From assembly GCA_958299035.1 (NCBI GenBank), contig CATQJL010000112.1:59627823-59691822 (forward strand): a DNA stretch of 64,000 bases. The letters are read 5' to 3'. Positions 20,921-32,095 of the stretch are shown here, piece after piece (within the stretch, counting starts at the first letter, position 1; every line of letters begins with the position of its first letter). The DNA is from Cylicocyclus nassatus (taxonomy: Eukaryota; Nematoda; Chromadorea; Rhabditida; Strongylidae). The position numbers and the translations under genes are program-made. The notes beneath the pieces were generated by a model, which made no database searches, was not told the origin of the DNA, and saw only the letters and a list, made by a program, of their open reading frames with translations.

Positions 20921-23291
20921 CAGAGGTGCGATAGGGGGAGCCGGGTCCCCCAAAAGTGAAGGTGGTCCCTGCTACCACTGGCTGCCAAAAGTGAAGGTGG
21001 TAGTGCCGGACACTCACCTCCCAAAAATGTCGACCGGGGGGAGGGGGGGGGGGTCGCAGCTACCACAGGGCAGCAAAAATGAAGGTGGTAGTGCCGGACA
21101 CTCACCTCTCAAAAACGTTGACCGGTGGTGGGGGTAAAGAGGGGGGGGCACAGGACGGACTTTGAACTGGGTTTTTTGGGTTTTTTTTGGTTTGGGTTTT
21201 TTTCGGACTTTTGGGTATTGATTTTTTTGCTGAAACTGAAAAAAAGGAAATTAAGCAAAACGAACGCAAAAGAAAGTATTGAGAGCATATTCTATGTAGT
21301 TTATTTTTAGGAAATCGCCGTCGCCTTCTGCGAGAACTGGAGGTTATCACCGGCATGGACGCATATACGCCTCAGCACTTTCTACGATAGAGCAAAGCTT
21401 CATGATGACTTCGGACAACTGAAGAGCTCTACCAACTTTCCTCTTTAGGGCCAATAACTGCGACCCAACGGCCCTCTTTAGGGCCACAAATACGATGAAC
21501 ACAGCGGCATAAATATTCGAAATAAACGTGTCAATGAAATGGTGTATTTTGAAGTGAAACTCAACGACACTCTACAGATTTTATTAAGTAAATTTAGTTA
21601 TGTCGTACTGCGAAGAAAGTAGGTCGATCCAGGAAGTATTTGCCGAGAACCAGAATTTTGAATGAAAAAATAACCAGAAATCATGCAAAATTGCCACTGT
21701 TATAAACCAAGTGGTTGAAGATGTCAGCAACTGCGACTTCATAGGTTTTAAAGGGTAAGTGTTGCTCTAACAGATAGTGAAAGAATCGGGTCGATTTGAG
21801 CAGTGGTCGCTGAGAACGAGAATTTTGAAAAATTAGGCGATTTTAGGCTAATTTTTGACTGCTGACATTTGAACTCCTAAAACTCTTGATTGTGAAGATG
21901 TGTGATGTTGCGACTTCATAGGTTTTCTAGGGTAAGGTTTGCCCTACTAGAATATATCTTACCCGTACCAATTCATCAAAGCACCGCCGAGATCCAGGCT
22001 CTTGAAAAAGCAGGTAAAAAACAGCTTTTTGAACTTCAACAGCTCGTAACTTCTCCAGAACTGCATGAATCATGTTGCGACTTCATAGGTTAGATTCCTC
22101 TCATCGGGCTTTCAGATGATATATGATATATGGGGGTTTGGGGCCTTCTTTGACGTATGACCGGGGGGGGGGAGACTTTTTAGGCCAAAGTCTCCCCCTC
22201 GCCCATTTTAATGTATTGGCTGGATGCCGCCAGGGGAGACTTTGGCCTAAAAAGTCTCCCCCCCCCGGTCATACGTCAAAGAAGGCCCCAAACCCCCATA
22301 TATCATATATCATCTGAAAGCCCTGGATGAGAGGAATCTAACCTATGAAGTCGCAACATGATTCATGCAGTTCTGGAGAAGTTACGAGCTGTTGAAGTTC
22401 AAAAAGCTGTTTTTTACCTGCTTTTTCAAGAGCCTGGATCTCGGCGGTGCTTTGATGAATTGGTACGGGTAAGATATATTCTAGTAGGGCAAACCTTACC
22501 CTAGAAAACCTATAAAGTCGCAACATCACACATCTTCACAATCAAGAGTTTTAGGAGTTCAAATGTCAGCAGTCAAAAATTAGCCTAAAATCGCCTAATT
22601 TTTCAAAATTCTCGTTCTCAGCGACCACTGCTCAAATCGACCCGATTCTTTCACTATCTGTTAGAGCAACACTTACCCTTTAAAAACTATGAAGTCGCAG
22701 TTGCTGACATCTTCAACCACTTGGTTTATAACAGTGGCAATTTTGCATGATTTCTGGTTATTTTTTCATTCAAAATTCTGGTTCTCGGCAAATACTTCCT
22801 GGATCGACCTACTTTCTTCGCAGTACGACATAACTAAATTTACTTAATAAAATCTGTAGAGTGTCGTTGAGTTTCACTTCAAAATACACCATTTCATTGA
22901 CACGTTTATTTCGAATATTTATGCCGCTGTGTTCATCGTATCTGTGGCCCTAAAAAGGGCCGTTGGGTCAATTGTTGGCCCTAAAGAGGACCGTTTGGTC
23001 ATAGCTTTTTAAATCGAAATTCGTCCCGAAGCTATCTTCTCCGATTTCGTGGAAAGGCGGAAAAGTGGATGCATCCATGGCGGTGATGGCCTTCGCTTCC
23101 GATGGGTGACGGCGAGTTCCTAAAACTGCAATACATATGTATATGCCTTCAATAATCCCTTTTGCGTTTGTTTTACTTATTTTCCTTCTTTATATTCAAC
23201 AAAAAAATTTTCGCAAAAGTGAAGGTGGTCACTCTGTATCAGCTCAAAAGTGAAGGTAGGGGGAGACTTGGCTCCCCCTATCGCACCTCTG
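20921..23291. mobile_element. Non-autonomous hAT-type element, 2.4 kb
   Basis: Perfect 22-bp TIRs open CAGAGGTGCGATAGGGGGAG and close with its complement. They are flanked by perfect 8-bp duplications GGTCAGAG (20913-20920 and 23292-23299). Copy A holds the empty site at 3937-3944. The 8-bp TSD and CAGAGGTGCG ends indicate hAT. There is no transposase. The interior holds repeated GTGAAGGTGGTAGTGCCGGA units at about 20990 and 21077 (spacing ~87 bp) and a palindrome of ~760-bp arms. Confidence 0.88.
21440..22993. repeat. Large near-perfect palindrome inside the hAT-type element
   Basis: The arms (about 21440-22199 and 22233-22993) are inverted copies with few differences, around a 30-odd-bp spacer near 22200-22232. 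The innermost part has GGGGGGGGGAGACTTTTTAG facing its complement. Frames of about 63 codons appear once per arm and are symmetric copies, not genes. Could be a nested foldback element or a one-sided inverted duplication. Confidence 0.88.
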
Positions 23292-23755
23292 GGTCAGAGG
23301 CTCGCAGAAATTTTGGGAAGCATCCCAAAAAAGCGCCTTCATCCAAAAAAATTTTGTCGCCCCTCCCCCGAACGGAAATCCTGGGTACACCACTGCAAGG
23401 GAGTTATTACAGGTTAGACGTTCGATACTTTGGGACCATGTATATATTGAGTCCACATTTGGTGCAATGTGATTGCCTTTGCTTTGTAAACAAGCCACTT
23501 CTCTGTTTAGCATCAAATCCTAATTTCGCTTTCATTCATTTTGTTAAAGTATCAGGGTAGTAGATCATTGAAGACGCGTAGTAATCGACGAATACAGGAG
23601 GTAGCAGCTGCTCTGCAGCGAACTGTAATTCAAAGAAAATTAACAAATCTATTCCGAGTAATAGCTAGTAGTTAGCTGCCATTCCGGCGTCGCACATTAC
23701 GTGAACCATCATCAAACAGCTGGCGCGTTCAATGCCTCTTTTATTAAGATAAAAT

Positions 23756-23894
23756 ATCCTTTGATTCACTGGAAGTGGCGGCTGGTGGGAGAGCCCTGGG
23801 CTTTGCATCTCTCTTGCATGCTCTCTAATCACTTCCTAGGCTTTTAGCGATCGAAGCTCCGCCTTCCATTCGCCACTCCCAATAAACCAAAGCA
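23756..23894. mobile_element. Small MITE (B copy of 4404-4542)
   Basis: Orthologous position to the element in copy A, with a few substitutions in the TIRs. Confidence 0.6.
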
Positions 23895-24916
23895 TGTTCT
23901 AACAAAAATTTCTGCCTTTTGACCATACTAGCTGGGATACCCGGTTTCTCTCGGTTTCTATCAACTTGACATGCTAGAACCCACGTCCTCTTCCACTTCC
24001 ACACAACTTCTCACTATTCCTGTCCCACTTCTATATGTCAGATTCCTGCTCTCTTTTTTTTTGTAATCAGCACGCTCACTTACCTCCCTGTGCTCACTCA
24101 CCCAGCCTAGCGCTTTGCAAAAAAGGCAAAACTAGTAAAGTTAATGCGGTTATTTACAAACGGTCATTATGTTCGCAATTGACATACTCGTTTACCACCA
24201 GCAACTCTCAGCCCATTAGCTCGAAGACCGCGAAAAAACAATAAAATCGTAATCGATCTATAACGAAAACTAGCCTACGACACCGCCCCGCCCCGAAATG
24301 TATGTGGGCAAAGTTTGTTCTCGATGGGTTCAGAAATGCAATTTATTATTCGGAGCATACTACTCTCAGACAAATATGCGGTTAGTTATACATAGAGACA
24401 GACATCATACAAACAGACAAACAGAGCTATATTGAAGGGGTAGCGCGGAAGAGTATTACTAATTTTGCCACTTGCTATACAAATTAATTGTAAGTGGCAT
24501 TCCATTGTTCTGACTCTAATCTCTAAAAGTTTTTACATTTTTGCCGCATGTATTTCAATAACTTTTCGGTGCAATTTCCCTGATTAAAGAGCTTTAGAAA
24601 GATGGTTTCAGAAATACAATAACTTTTTCGGAAGTGCCAGTTGTTTCATGTGTTTTGTAATGTCCTCACACATGACTTATGCCAATGTTCTGGCACGAAC
24701 TTCTTCTGTCTCCGTCTTTAACACTTATTCAGAAGGAAAGTTAGACGCTGTTAAAACGCGCAGTTGTTCACTTGTAAATCGTACAGTAAAATTCTGAGGC
24801 AGTTACAATCTAGGGTTCGCAGGTACTGCCACGAAGCTCTGAATCGTGGCTCATTCGTACTTGAATTCACTTCTATAACGCACAAATGTTTTAATCGAAA
24901 CTGCTCTGTGTAGGAA

Positions 24917-25221
24917 ATGAAAACGGAAAAGCTACTGTTCCTTTCCATCATACTGTTTTCTGTGGTGGCTGTCTGGCCTGCTCACGTGTGTGATATCCCA
25001 CTTATTGGCTTTAATCTCTGCATCACTTATTGCAAGAATTTGATAATTTTTGCTCTTATTATTTTCAAATCTAAAATCTGTAGGTGTACCATCGATTAAT
25101 CAATTACATACCTGTTTTTCAGGGCAGAAAGACGGGAGAGTGTGAATGGCGTCAAGACCACAATGAAGGAGGTCGTTGGCGTCATGTATGCGTATTGCAT
25201 TCTGTGATGCCCTGCATATAA
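24917..25221 (+). pseudogene. Defensin-like gene, decayed copy in B
   Basis: Exon 1 (24917-25042) encodes the same signal peptide and first three cysteines as the gene at 5568. Two breaks follow. The intron's first base is A instead of G, so the donor reads AT rather than GT at 25043-25044. In exon 2 (from 25123) an extra T relative to copy A just before the CxC shifts the frame, losing the last cysteine of the pair and ending at 25221. Without splicing the frame runs from exon 1 into the intron and stops at 25099 after ICRCTID, giving a 60-residue chain that by chance ends in another CxC. Probably non-functional, though a retained-intron product cannot be excluded. Confidence 0.75.
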
Positions 25222-25414
25222 CACTGAGAAATATAAATAAACATTTTTCTGCAGTAATGTTTCTGTGCCCAAACTTGCATTAATTTGTTTTTAGCAAAGA
25301 TTATTACGCCTGCAATAGTCTAATGAAAAAGCAAGGATTCGAAAATGAGAAAACTCTTGAGAAATGTTGTCATACCCCTGCTTCTGAGCCTGACATTCTA
25401 AACAATATCTCTAA

Positions 25415-25872
25415 TTAGGGGAGGATATTCGGTCAAGTGGCATTTCCATATGAAACGTGTGCGTCTGTTTTAGAGCATGAAACGCTGATTCCGAACCTGC
25501 TTATCTATCTGCAAAGCGGTTCTGGGATGGAAGTCGTAGGAATTTCTTGACGCTAAAATTTAGTGGTTTGGCAAAGGTGCAACAGCTGTTGTGGACTTTC
25601 CGGCGCTTGAAAGGGGTATGACTAGCATGAATTAAAACTACTAAATTGCATAAAGTACCCTGCCGGTAATCATAGACCCTTTAAGCATACAGACTACCCT
25701 TCTGAAAAATTTTATTGTAGCCGCGTGTTCAAGTTTTTGCTTCAGAAAATCCTATAACTCTCCCAGAAGCGATTTGCAAAAAACAAAGCAGATTTGAAAT
25801 CAGCGTTCCATGTCTGCAATACAGTCTACAACTTATATGGAAATGCCACTTCTGCCAAGTATCGACCCCTTG
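25415..25872. mobile_element. Harbinger-like MITE (B copy)
   Basis: Right end CCACTTCTGCCAAGTATCGA followed by CCCCTTG and TAA (25873-25875); left end after TAA at 25412-25414. Long TIRs include GGTCAAGTGGCATTTCCATA. Same insertion as 6063 and 58044. Confidence 0.75.
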
Positions 25873-25949
25873 TAAGACAAACGGTACTATCATGATAATG
25901 CAATGAACACAATGTCGTCAGTATGAGTAGTTGGTAAACAGCAAATATC

Positions 25950-26089
25950 TACCCTATTCAGGTGTATAAGCCACACATTGCTTTTCGCACATTGCTCTCA
26001 CTTAACGCGCCCCATTGTAACAAGCAGTCTTTTGGAGTGTTCGCTTTTAGAGCGAACAGGGTGTGGCTTATACACCTGAAAATAGGGTA
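25950..26089. mobile_element. 140-bp MITE with TACCCTATT ends
   Basis: Inverted ends TACCCTATTCAGGTGTATAA and TACCCTATTTTCAGGTGTAT, both continuing to AAGCCACAC. Copy C has it at 58578-58717. No TSD could be fixed, since both copies carry the insertion. Confidence 0.75.
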
Positions 26090-26989
26090 CTTGTTAGTTT
26101 TCTATGATGCTCGCTTAACAATTGCCAGGATCTCCAACCTATGATGCACCCATCCTTATTTTAGCTATTTCTCGAAAATTTTCGCAAGTGAATGCATTTT
26201 TATTTTCAAAATGTTTGGCATGATTTTTTTGATGTTACCAGAATCCATATTTTATTATCTCAAATGTTAATGTTCAATCATAACCGATTGAAACTTTTAA
26301 GTTCTGAAGGCGTTTGGAGTTTGAGATTTGTATTTTACGACTTTTCAAAAAACGAAGACTTTTGCAAAAAAGTTCTAAAAACAATTGCAGGCCACTCAAA
26401 GTTCTCCAAAAAATTTACTGTCTTGCAATCTGTCAGCTTCAACAGTAACTAAAGCTCTTCTGATAATTGGAAATGTAAATTAAAAAAGATGACTAAGAAA
26501 ACAGTGGGTAAAAATCATGAGTTGCAGATTGACGATTATTTGAGCGATTGTCGAAAATCCCGCTACAATAACGTCACCGCTAGAAAAAGGAAGATTTACT
26601 GCCGAACCATGTTTAACGTTTCTCTTTCATTACTCTAAACAATTTGATAGGACGCAAAAACGGCAGGAACTTTCGGATCGACCTGATATATTGAATGCAA
26701 GAGAATATGCCGGGATTTAGAGATTCAGAAATTGGCATGGCAAGCAGCATCAAGCATTAGCCAGATATGACTCATGAGAATGCTTTTTCTTCATACCTTT
26801 ACTCTTACTGACATATCAAACAACTGTGACCCTTCCTTTTTTGTAAGTAAAATGTTGGGCATAAAAATATATATTTATTAATAAATGCCTGTAAAGATGG
26901 ATATTTCCCAAAAAGAGGAGAACATTTTGTAAGCAGTAAAGTGGTTTAAGTCGGAGAATTGTTACCCTACTTAGATACTTAGATGGCCC

Positions 26990-27650
26990 GTCCTCACGTG
27001 ACGTGCGGGCCACAGTACAGAAGTTGCCGTTTTTCCCTGTCCCTCGCTTCAGACATCCACGATCCCTGGCCGTCGTCGGTGGCTGCGTCCACGAGTTCCA
27101 GGTGCGAAAATCGTATCCGGCTAATTTCTCAGCTGGTCCATCCGTTCCACGACACACGTGGCTTCGCGAGGAATCCACTCCAATGTTCTTAGTGTCCATC
27201 TGTCGTCTGTTCTTCTCATTATGTGACCGGCCCATCGGTGTTTGGCTTTCGCAACGTATTCCGCTGGGTCACGAAGACGGGACATTCTTCTCATATCCGT
27301 GCTGCGAAGTCCGACTAGATGTTGTTTGCGTCGGGTCATCTTCAGAAGACTGCGCTTGAGCGCTCTGTGGGTGGTCCGTAAGCCTTTCGACGTGGCTACA
27401 GTGTCGGCCCAAGTCTCAGCTGCGTAACAGAGCGCTGGGAGAAAGGTTGGGCACGAAGCTCCGGGTCAGTCAGTTGGTCGGTGGCTTCCTTCAGAGGCCC
27501 GAAGGCGGCCCAGGCTGTTCTTCTTCTCCTGTTAAGCTCTTCCCTCAAGTCGTTCTCCATGTTCATCGAACAATTGAGATACACGTAAGAAGACGTCTCC
27601 ATAATAGGGGTGCCTTTCAATTCCATTTCTGCATCTTCGCAAAGGGCGTT
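26990..27650 (-). pseudogene. RTE C-terminal region
   Basis: The fragments carry features seen after the RT in nematode RTE proteins: TSSYVYLNCSMNMENDL and RRTAWAAFGPLKEATDQLTD (27396-27656), then WAGHIMRRTDDRWTLRTLEW (27121-27339). The frame shifts between fragments. No independent gene here. Confidence 0.7.
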
Positions 27651-28862
27651 CCTCATGACTGAGTCTTCTTCCGATTTATTCGCAGTCCGATCTTCTTCCC
27701 TACTTCGTTCAGTTCCTTCAGCATCGTCTCTGCTTCGGTGATACTGCTCGAGAATAGAACGATGTCGTCCGCAAAACGAAGGTTGGACAGGAATCTCCCA
27801 TCAACTCGTATGCCTCTCTCGTCCCAGTCCAGTGACTTCAACCCACTGCAAGGCCGCGGTGAACAGCTTCGGCGAAATAGTGTCGCCTTGTCGGACCCCT
27901 TTCCCGATCGGAATGGTCAGGGGGCGATGGAACAGCTGCATCGTCGTTGTACAGTCCTTGTAGCAGTCGGCTAACGTCCTCACGTAAGCTGGGTCCATTC
28001 CTTGATCGACTAGCGCAGACAGAATGGCGTTGGTTTCGACGCTGTCGAAGGCTTTCTCGTAGTCGACAAAGGTTAGGACGAGAGGCAGTCGGTACTCCCA
28101 GCAGACTTCTATGACCCTCAAAACCGTCTGGAAGTGATCTATGTAGCTAGATCTTCTGCGAAATCCAGCTTATTTTTGGGGTTGGGCTTCGTCTAGTGTC
28201 CTAGATATGCGAGCGAGGATAATTGTTGTGAAAAGCTTGTACAGCACTCAGCAGGCATATTGGACGATAGTTCCGAAGATCCTCCCGTTCACCCTTTTTG
28301 AAGAGAAGGACGGTTCTTGACGTTCTCCAGTAATCGGGAATCCTCTCCTTCTGAAGGTAAGATGTCAAATGCAACGCTAGAACCTCGTGTAGACGGTGTC
28401 CTCCGGCTCGCAGAAGTTCGACGGAAAGATGATCTGGTCCTGGAGCCGTAGACTCTTCATGGTCTGTATCGCGATACGTACTTCAGCAGGTAGAATTCGT
28501 GGTGATACTTCTCCAGTGGGAACAACAGGCATCTGCACGGGTGTTGATGAGAGGAAGAGGTTGGTGTAAAAGTTCTTCGCGAGAGATTCCATCTTGTATC
28601 GGGAAGAAGTCGGAGTCCCGTCTTCGTTCAGTAGTGCAGCCAGCGGTACGTGATATTCGCAGAGGTCCCTTCGGCACTTCTTGAGACTTCGTCTTCTTTC
28701 GGCTGCTTCCAGTATCTTGGCTTGCCTGTACTTCCTGAGATCCTCCTGCAAAGCTGTTCTGCAACTGGCTATCAGTCGTTCGAGATGGGTTGCATTCGGA
28801 TCTTGCCTCAGAAATCTTCTTCTTTCAAGCAATTCCTTGGTGGTCTTCGAAATACGTTCCAA
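27650..28862 (-). pseudogene. RTE reverse transcriptase domain, frameshifted
   Basis: An N-terminal linker (28377-28862) is followed by RT blocks: FVDYEKAFDSVE (block with the first catalytic Asp) and GVRQGDTISPKLF in 27801-28121, then the catalytic FADDIVLF box near 27764-27775. The stretch between 28121 and 28377 has at least one stop and a frame change. The blocks make target-primed cDNA in active relatives. All catalytic aspartates visible in the translation are kept, so loss of function is by frame damage. Confidence 0.85.
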
Positions 28863-29039
28863 GTTCTTCTAAGAAGTCACTGAGGAGCACTTTCCGCAGG
28901 CTTGCAATCCTTTCAGAAGCCGGTCGTAGTCGTACGTTAGGTCCTCCTCGATGGACCAGTCACATCTTGATATGAGCTCTTCCAGCCTGTTACGTCATAA
29001 ACGAGTTCCTTCCTTCTCGCGGCACTGTGACAGACTTTC

Positions 29040-29900
29040 TTTTCTAGCCTTCGGCTGAGTCGTATCTTCCTCGAAGGAGGCGGTGATCGGAGCCACTGCA
29101 GAAGGATGGAACCACAGAGACATCGAGTAAGCCCCACCTTTGGTTGGTGAGAATGTGGTCGATCTCAGCATGAGCCGTTCCGTTGGGCGATTCCCAAGTC
29201 CACCGGCGATGTTCTTTCTTCATGAAGATGGAGTTTCCATGGAAGAGTCGTGCGGCCAAAGAGAAGCCCAACGAAACGGTTGCCGTTTTCGTTTCGAAGC
29301 CCATATTCGAACTTCCCAATCCTGTATTCCTCTTTTAGTGGCATCCCGATTTTCGCATTGAAGTCGCCCACAACATACTTGTAGAAGGACTTTTCGTTGC
29401 GGACGACTTACTCCACGTCTTCGTAGAAAGCATCTAGTTCTGAGTCGTCGGCTGCTGATGTTGGCGAGTAGCAGTTGATGATGCTGATGGTCTTCTGACG
29501 TGAAGGGCGTAGTCGTAGGATGCCTAATCGGGGTGATAGGATCTCGTGGAATCGACAAGATGGACGACAGATGGGTGGACGACAAAGCCAACGCCTCCCA
29601 CGTTTCGTGATGGAACCTTCTCACCATGAATGATGAGGGTCCCATCACTCATCTGTCCATCACGTCCTTCTCCCTGGACTTCGTTTCCTGCAGAGCGATG
29701 ATGTGGTAGTTGATGTGCTCTGCAGCGTCGAGAAAAGCGTGGAGGTCGGCGTTTGTGGAGACTGTCCTGGCGTTGTTGGTGCAGAGCATGAGGCAGCCTC
29801 CATGGCGTGTCGTCCGGGCAGTGTCGTTTTTGTCCAATCCGAAAGGCGCCCTGAGTACCCTGACACTTTCTTGCTACCACCCGGCGCCGTAGGCGGGACA
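29040..29900 (-). pseudogene. RTE apurinic-type endonuclease domain, frameshifted
   Basis: Successive frames give the EEP nuclease motifs: [10 protein letters not shown] and [14 protein letters not shown] (29649-29837; Glu of the QETK box), [20 protein letters not shown] (29524-29650), VVGDFNAKIG-like block (near 29360), and EIDHILTN with SGSDHRLL (29044-29319; final catalytic His). At least two frameshifts separate them. This nuclease nicks target DNA in active RTE elements. Confidence 0.85.
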
Positions 29901-30043
29901 CGATGTTCAGGATTTCTTTCTAATCTTCTAACTGGAGGAGTTATATGAGTTTTCCCCTACAAGAGGTGGCTTACTAGGCCTACTCTTAATTTCCACGGTT
30001 CCGGCGATCGCTGATCCCGGGCTTGGAGCGGGGAGGGATCGCA

Positions 30044-30073
30044 GCAGTGGTATCAACGCAGAGTACTCGGGGG
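30044..30073 (+). other. Sequence identical to a cDNA template-switch adapter, followed by a G run
   Basis: 30044-30066 matches, over 23 nt, the common part of SMART-type template-switching oligonucleotides (starts GCAGTGGTATCAACG, ends CAGAGTAC). It is followed by TC and five G, as at a template-switch junction. It lies in the RTE 5' leader and 10 bp from the palindrome breakpoint at 30083. A chance match is not plausible; a library or assembly artefact is the simplest reading. The adapter identity is from my knowledge of the reagent, not a search. Confidence 0.75.
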
Positions 30074-31074
30074 ATATGGTGTGGCCGGTTCTTAGCTAGG
30101 CATCCGGCCGAAACCGGAAACGTCGAACTTCTTCACAGCTTGGGAGGCCTTACAAGAGTATACACTCGGCTGTGCATCGCAGTTCGACCCCCAGTGTCGG
30201 AGAATTGTTAAGACTTCAAAATCAGTTGGTAAGCCCACACTGACAATGACTAAAAATGTAGAAATGGAAAATTCTGCGCTCGAGTAAAAAAACTGACTTC
30301 TTTTGTTGCAGTTTTTTGACTGTTGTTATGAAATCACAAAGAATTGTCACAAAATTTTGAGTTTTTGAGTTTTTAGTGCGAATCACCTCAGTTTCTTCTT
30401 ACTAACTTACTTTTACTCATTTCTGCAGTTCTATTTTAACGTATGGAAAAAGGAAAGCTATTTCGCTTAGGTATGTTTTGCTCATTTTGTCTTTATAGCA
30501 ATAGTACACTGAGAGAATGGCAGTGTAGTCAAAAATATTTATACTCAAGTTGAAAATAGACAGTATTGAATGACATTGTTTGGAAGCCAGTGTGCACAAA
30601 CGGAAACTATCAATATAGATCACAATTTCTCAAAATTGTTTCGTATATGTAATCTTGTGATCAGGAATGTACTTGAAAACTTTTTTTGCAATCTTCTTGA
30701 GTTTTTTCTTGAGTTTCTTTCCAAATCCGCCTTCAGCAACGTTCACAGCAGAGAAAATCTGTAAGCATCAAAGTAATGCACAGGTATGTTTAAGGAGATC
30801 GCAAGCTAATCATATCTTCTTGGTCAACGTACCACTAATGTGGTAAGTAACAAGTAGAAAAGGTTGAAAATTCTCATTTTTGTCGAACTGACGTAAACTG
30901 TCTGAAAAAATTTTCTGAGAGAGTAAGAGGTACATAGAGCGGTTGATGAAACGACAAACAAACGAAACTTCTTTGACACAACTTGACACAAAAACAAATG
31001 ATCTTCTAGTGCAAGGGGAATTGTTAGATTACAATAACGTTGGTTTCTCTGCTATGTAAATTTAGGCACTTGTA

Positions 31075-32095
31075 TTAGGTCGTTCCGAAAGTAATGTCGC
31101 TTTTTTCAAATGAACGCCACATTACACAGAATCAAGATTTTCAAGAGATCTTAAGAGCATTCAATGCAGCATTCCATCCACTTTTCAAAGGTGGTAATAT
31201 CGTTGCATAATATTCAATGAGCTCTGGAAAAATTACCAAAATCTGCGATCCATGCTTTTTGCTATGGTCAAGTTCGACTATTTTTCTAAATTTTTGTACC
31301 TAATCTCCGAAGAAGTACAAGTGAGTAATAGATAGCGCAAACCCTATAGGACACAGAATGATTTTTTCTTTTCCTTAGCTTGCTTCTTAGAGTTTCTGGA
31401 ATCAATTATTCAATGCTATGAAATCCTATATTTGGTCAACTCAAACCTCACACAACAACACTCGACAAGCAACTCGGGTGTCATTCGGAGCAGCTTTTTT
31501 TTCCTTTTTCTACCAGTTGCTTTTTGTCTCTGATTCATCAAGTTTTCCGGGATAAAATCATCATAATTCGGGTTTTCCAGGGCGCCCCAGGCTGTACCCG
31601 GAATTTTCGTAAGTTGCTAATCTGAAGCGATGAGCGCTCATTTGGTTTGCAAAATTAGTGTCAAACAATAATTCATCTTTGTAATGCCAAAATCCGAAGA
31701 TTTAGTGGTGTTTGATGCATTTGTTGTCTGAGAAGAGCCTGCTAAAATTCGGTAGTTCCATAAAGAATCTATACAGAAATCATGACGAGCTCTGGAAAGT
31801 AGAAAAAAGTTTTGCTATTTTCTGTAGGGTTTGCTCTTTCCATCCCCTACTTGGGCTCCTTCCGAGGGTTGTAATAAAAAATCTAGAAAAATTGTGAAAA
31901 TTGGCCTCCTTAACACATGGGTCGCAGATTTCGATTATTTTTCGAGAGGTTATTAGATTTTTGGCAGTGATTATATGACCATTAGAAAGAGAATCAAATG
32001 CTGCATCAAATGCTACCAGAATCTCTTACATATCTTTGTTCCACGAGATGTGGCGTACGTTTGAAAAAAGCGACATTACTTTCGGAACGACCTAA
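31075..32095. mobile_element. Mariner-type non-autonomous element (left arm)
   Basis: Ends TTAGGTCGTTCCGAAAGTAA and its complement, flanked by TA (31073-31074 and 32096-32097), 1021 bp. Present in both arms, so older than the inversion-duplication. No transposase. Confidence 0.85.

Larger units (their letters stand above)
20688..23395. mobile_element. hAT-type MITE split by a larger hAT-type element
   Basis: The two pieces 20688-20920 and 23292-23395 together match the intact copy at 3713-4042. The outer flanks CAAAGGAG (20680-20687) and CAAGGGAG (23396-23403) differ by one base. A case of one transposon landing in another. Confidence 0.8.
16378..26949. repeat. Segmental duplication copy B
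   Basis: Same-orientation repeat of copy A up to 25872; 25873-26949 is shared with copy C (58500-59614). B alone has the mariner-type MITE (17049-18062) and the hAT-type element (20921-23291). Its defensin-like gene is broken. It runs into the RTE insertion and then the palindrome. Confidence 0.85.
26965..30195 (-). mobile_element. RTE-type non-LTR retrotransposon, near full length, inactive
   Basis: At 3231 bp it has the usual RTE size. It is bounded by a perfect 15-bp duplication GTCGGAGAATTGTTA (26950-26964 and 30196-30210); copy C has the single empty site at 59615-59629. On the minus strand it runs from a 5' leader through endonuclease and reverse transcriptase to a 3' tail of short repeats (TCTAAGTATCTAAGTAGGG). 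Several frameshifts and stops break the protein, so it is not autonomous. Its first 113 bp occur again at 55300-55412 in the right palindrome arm. An adapter-like sequence interrupts the 5' leader at 30044-30066. Confidence 0.9.
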
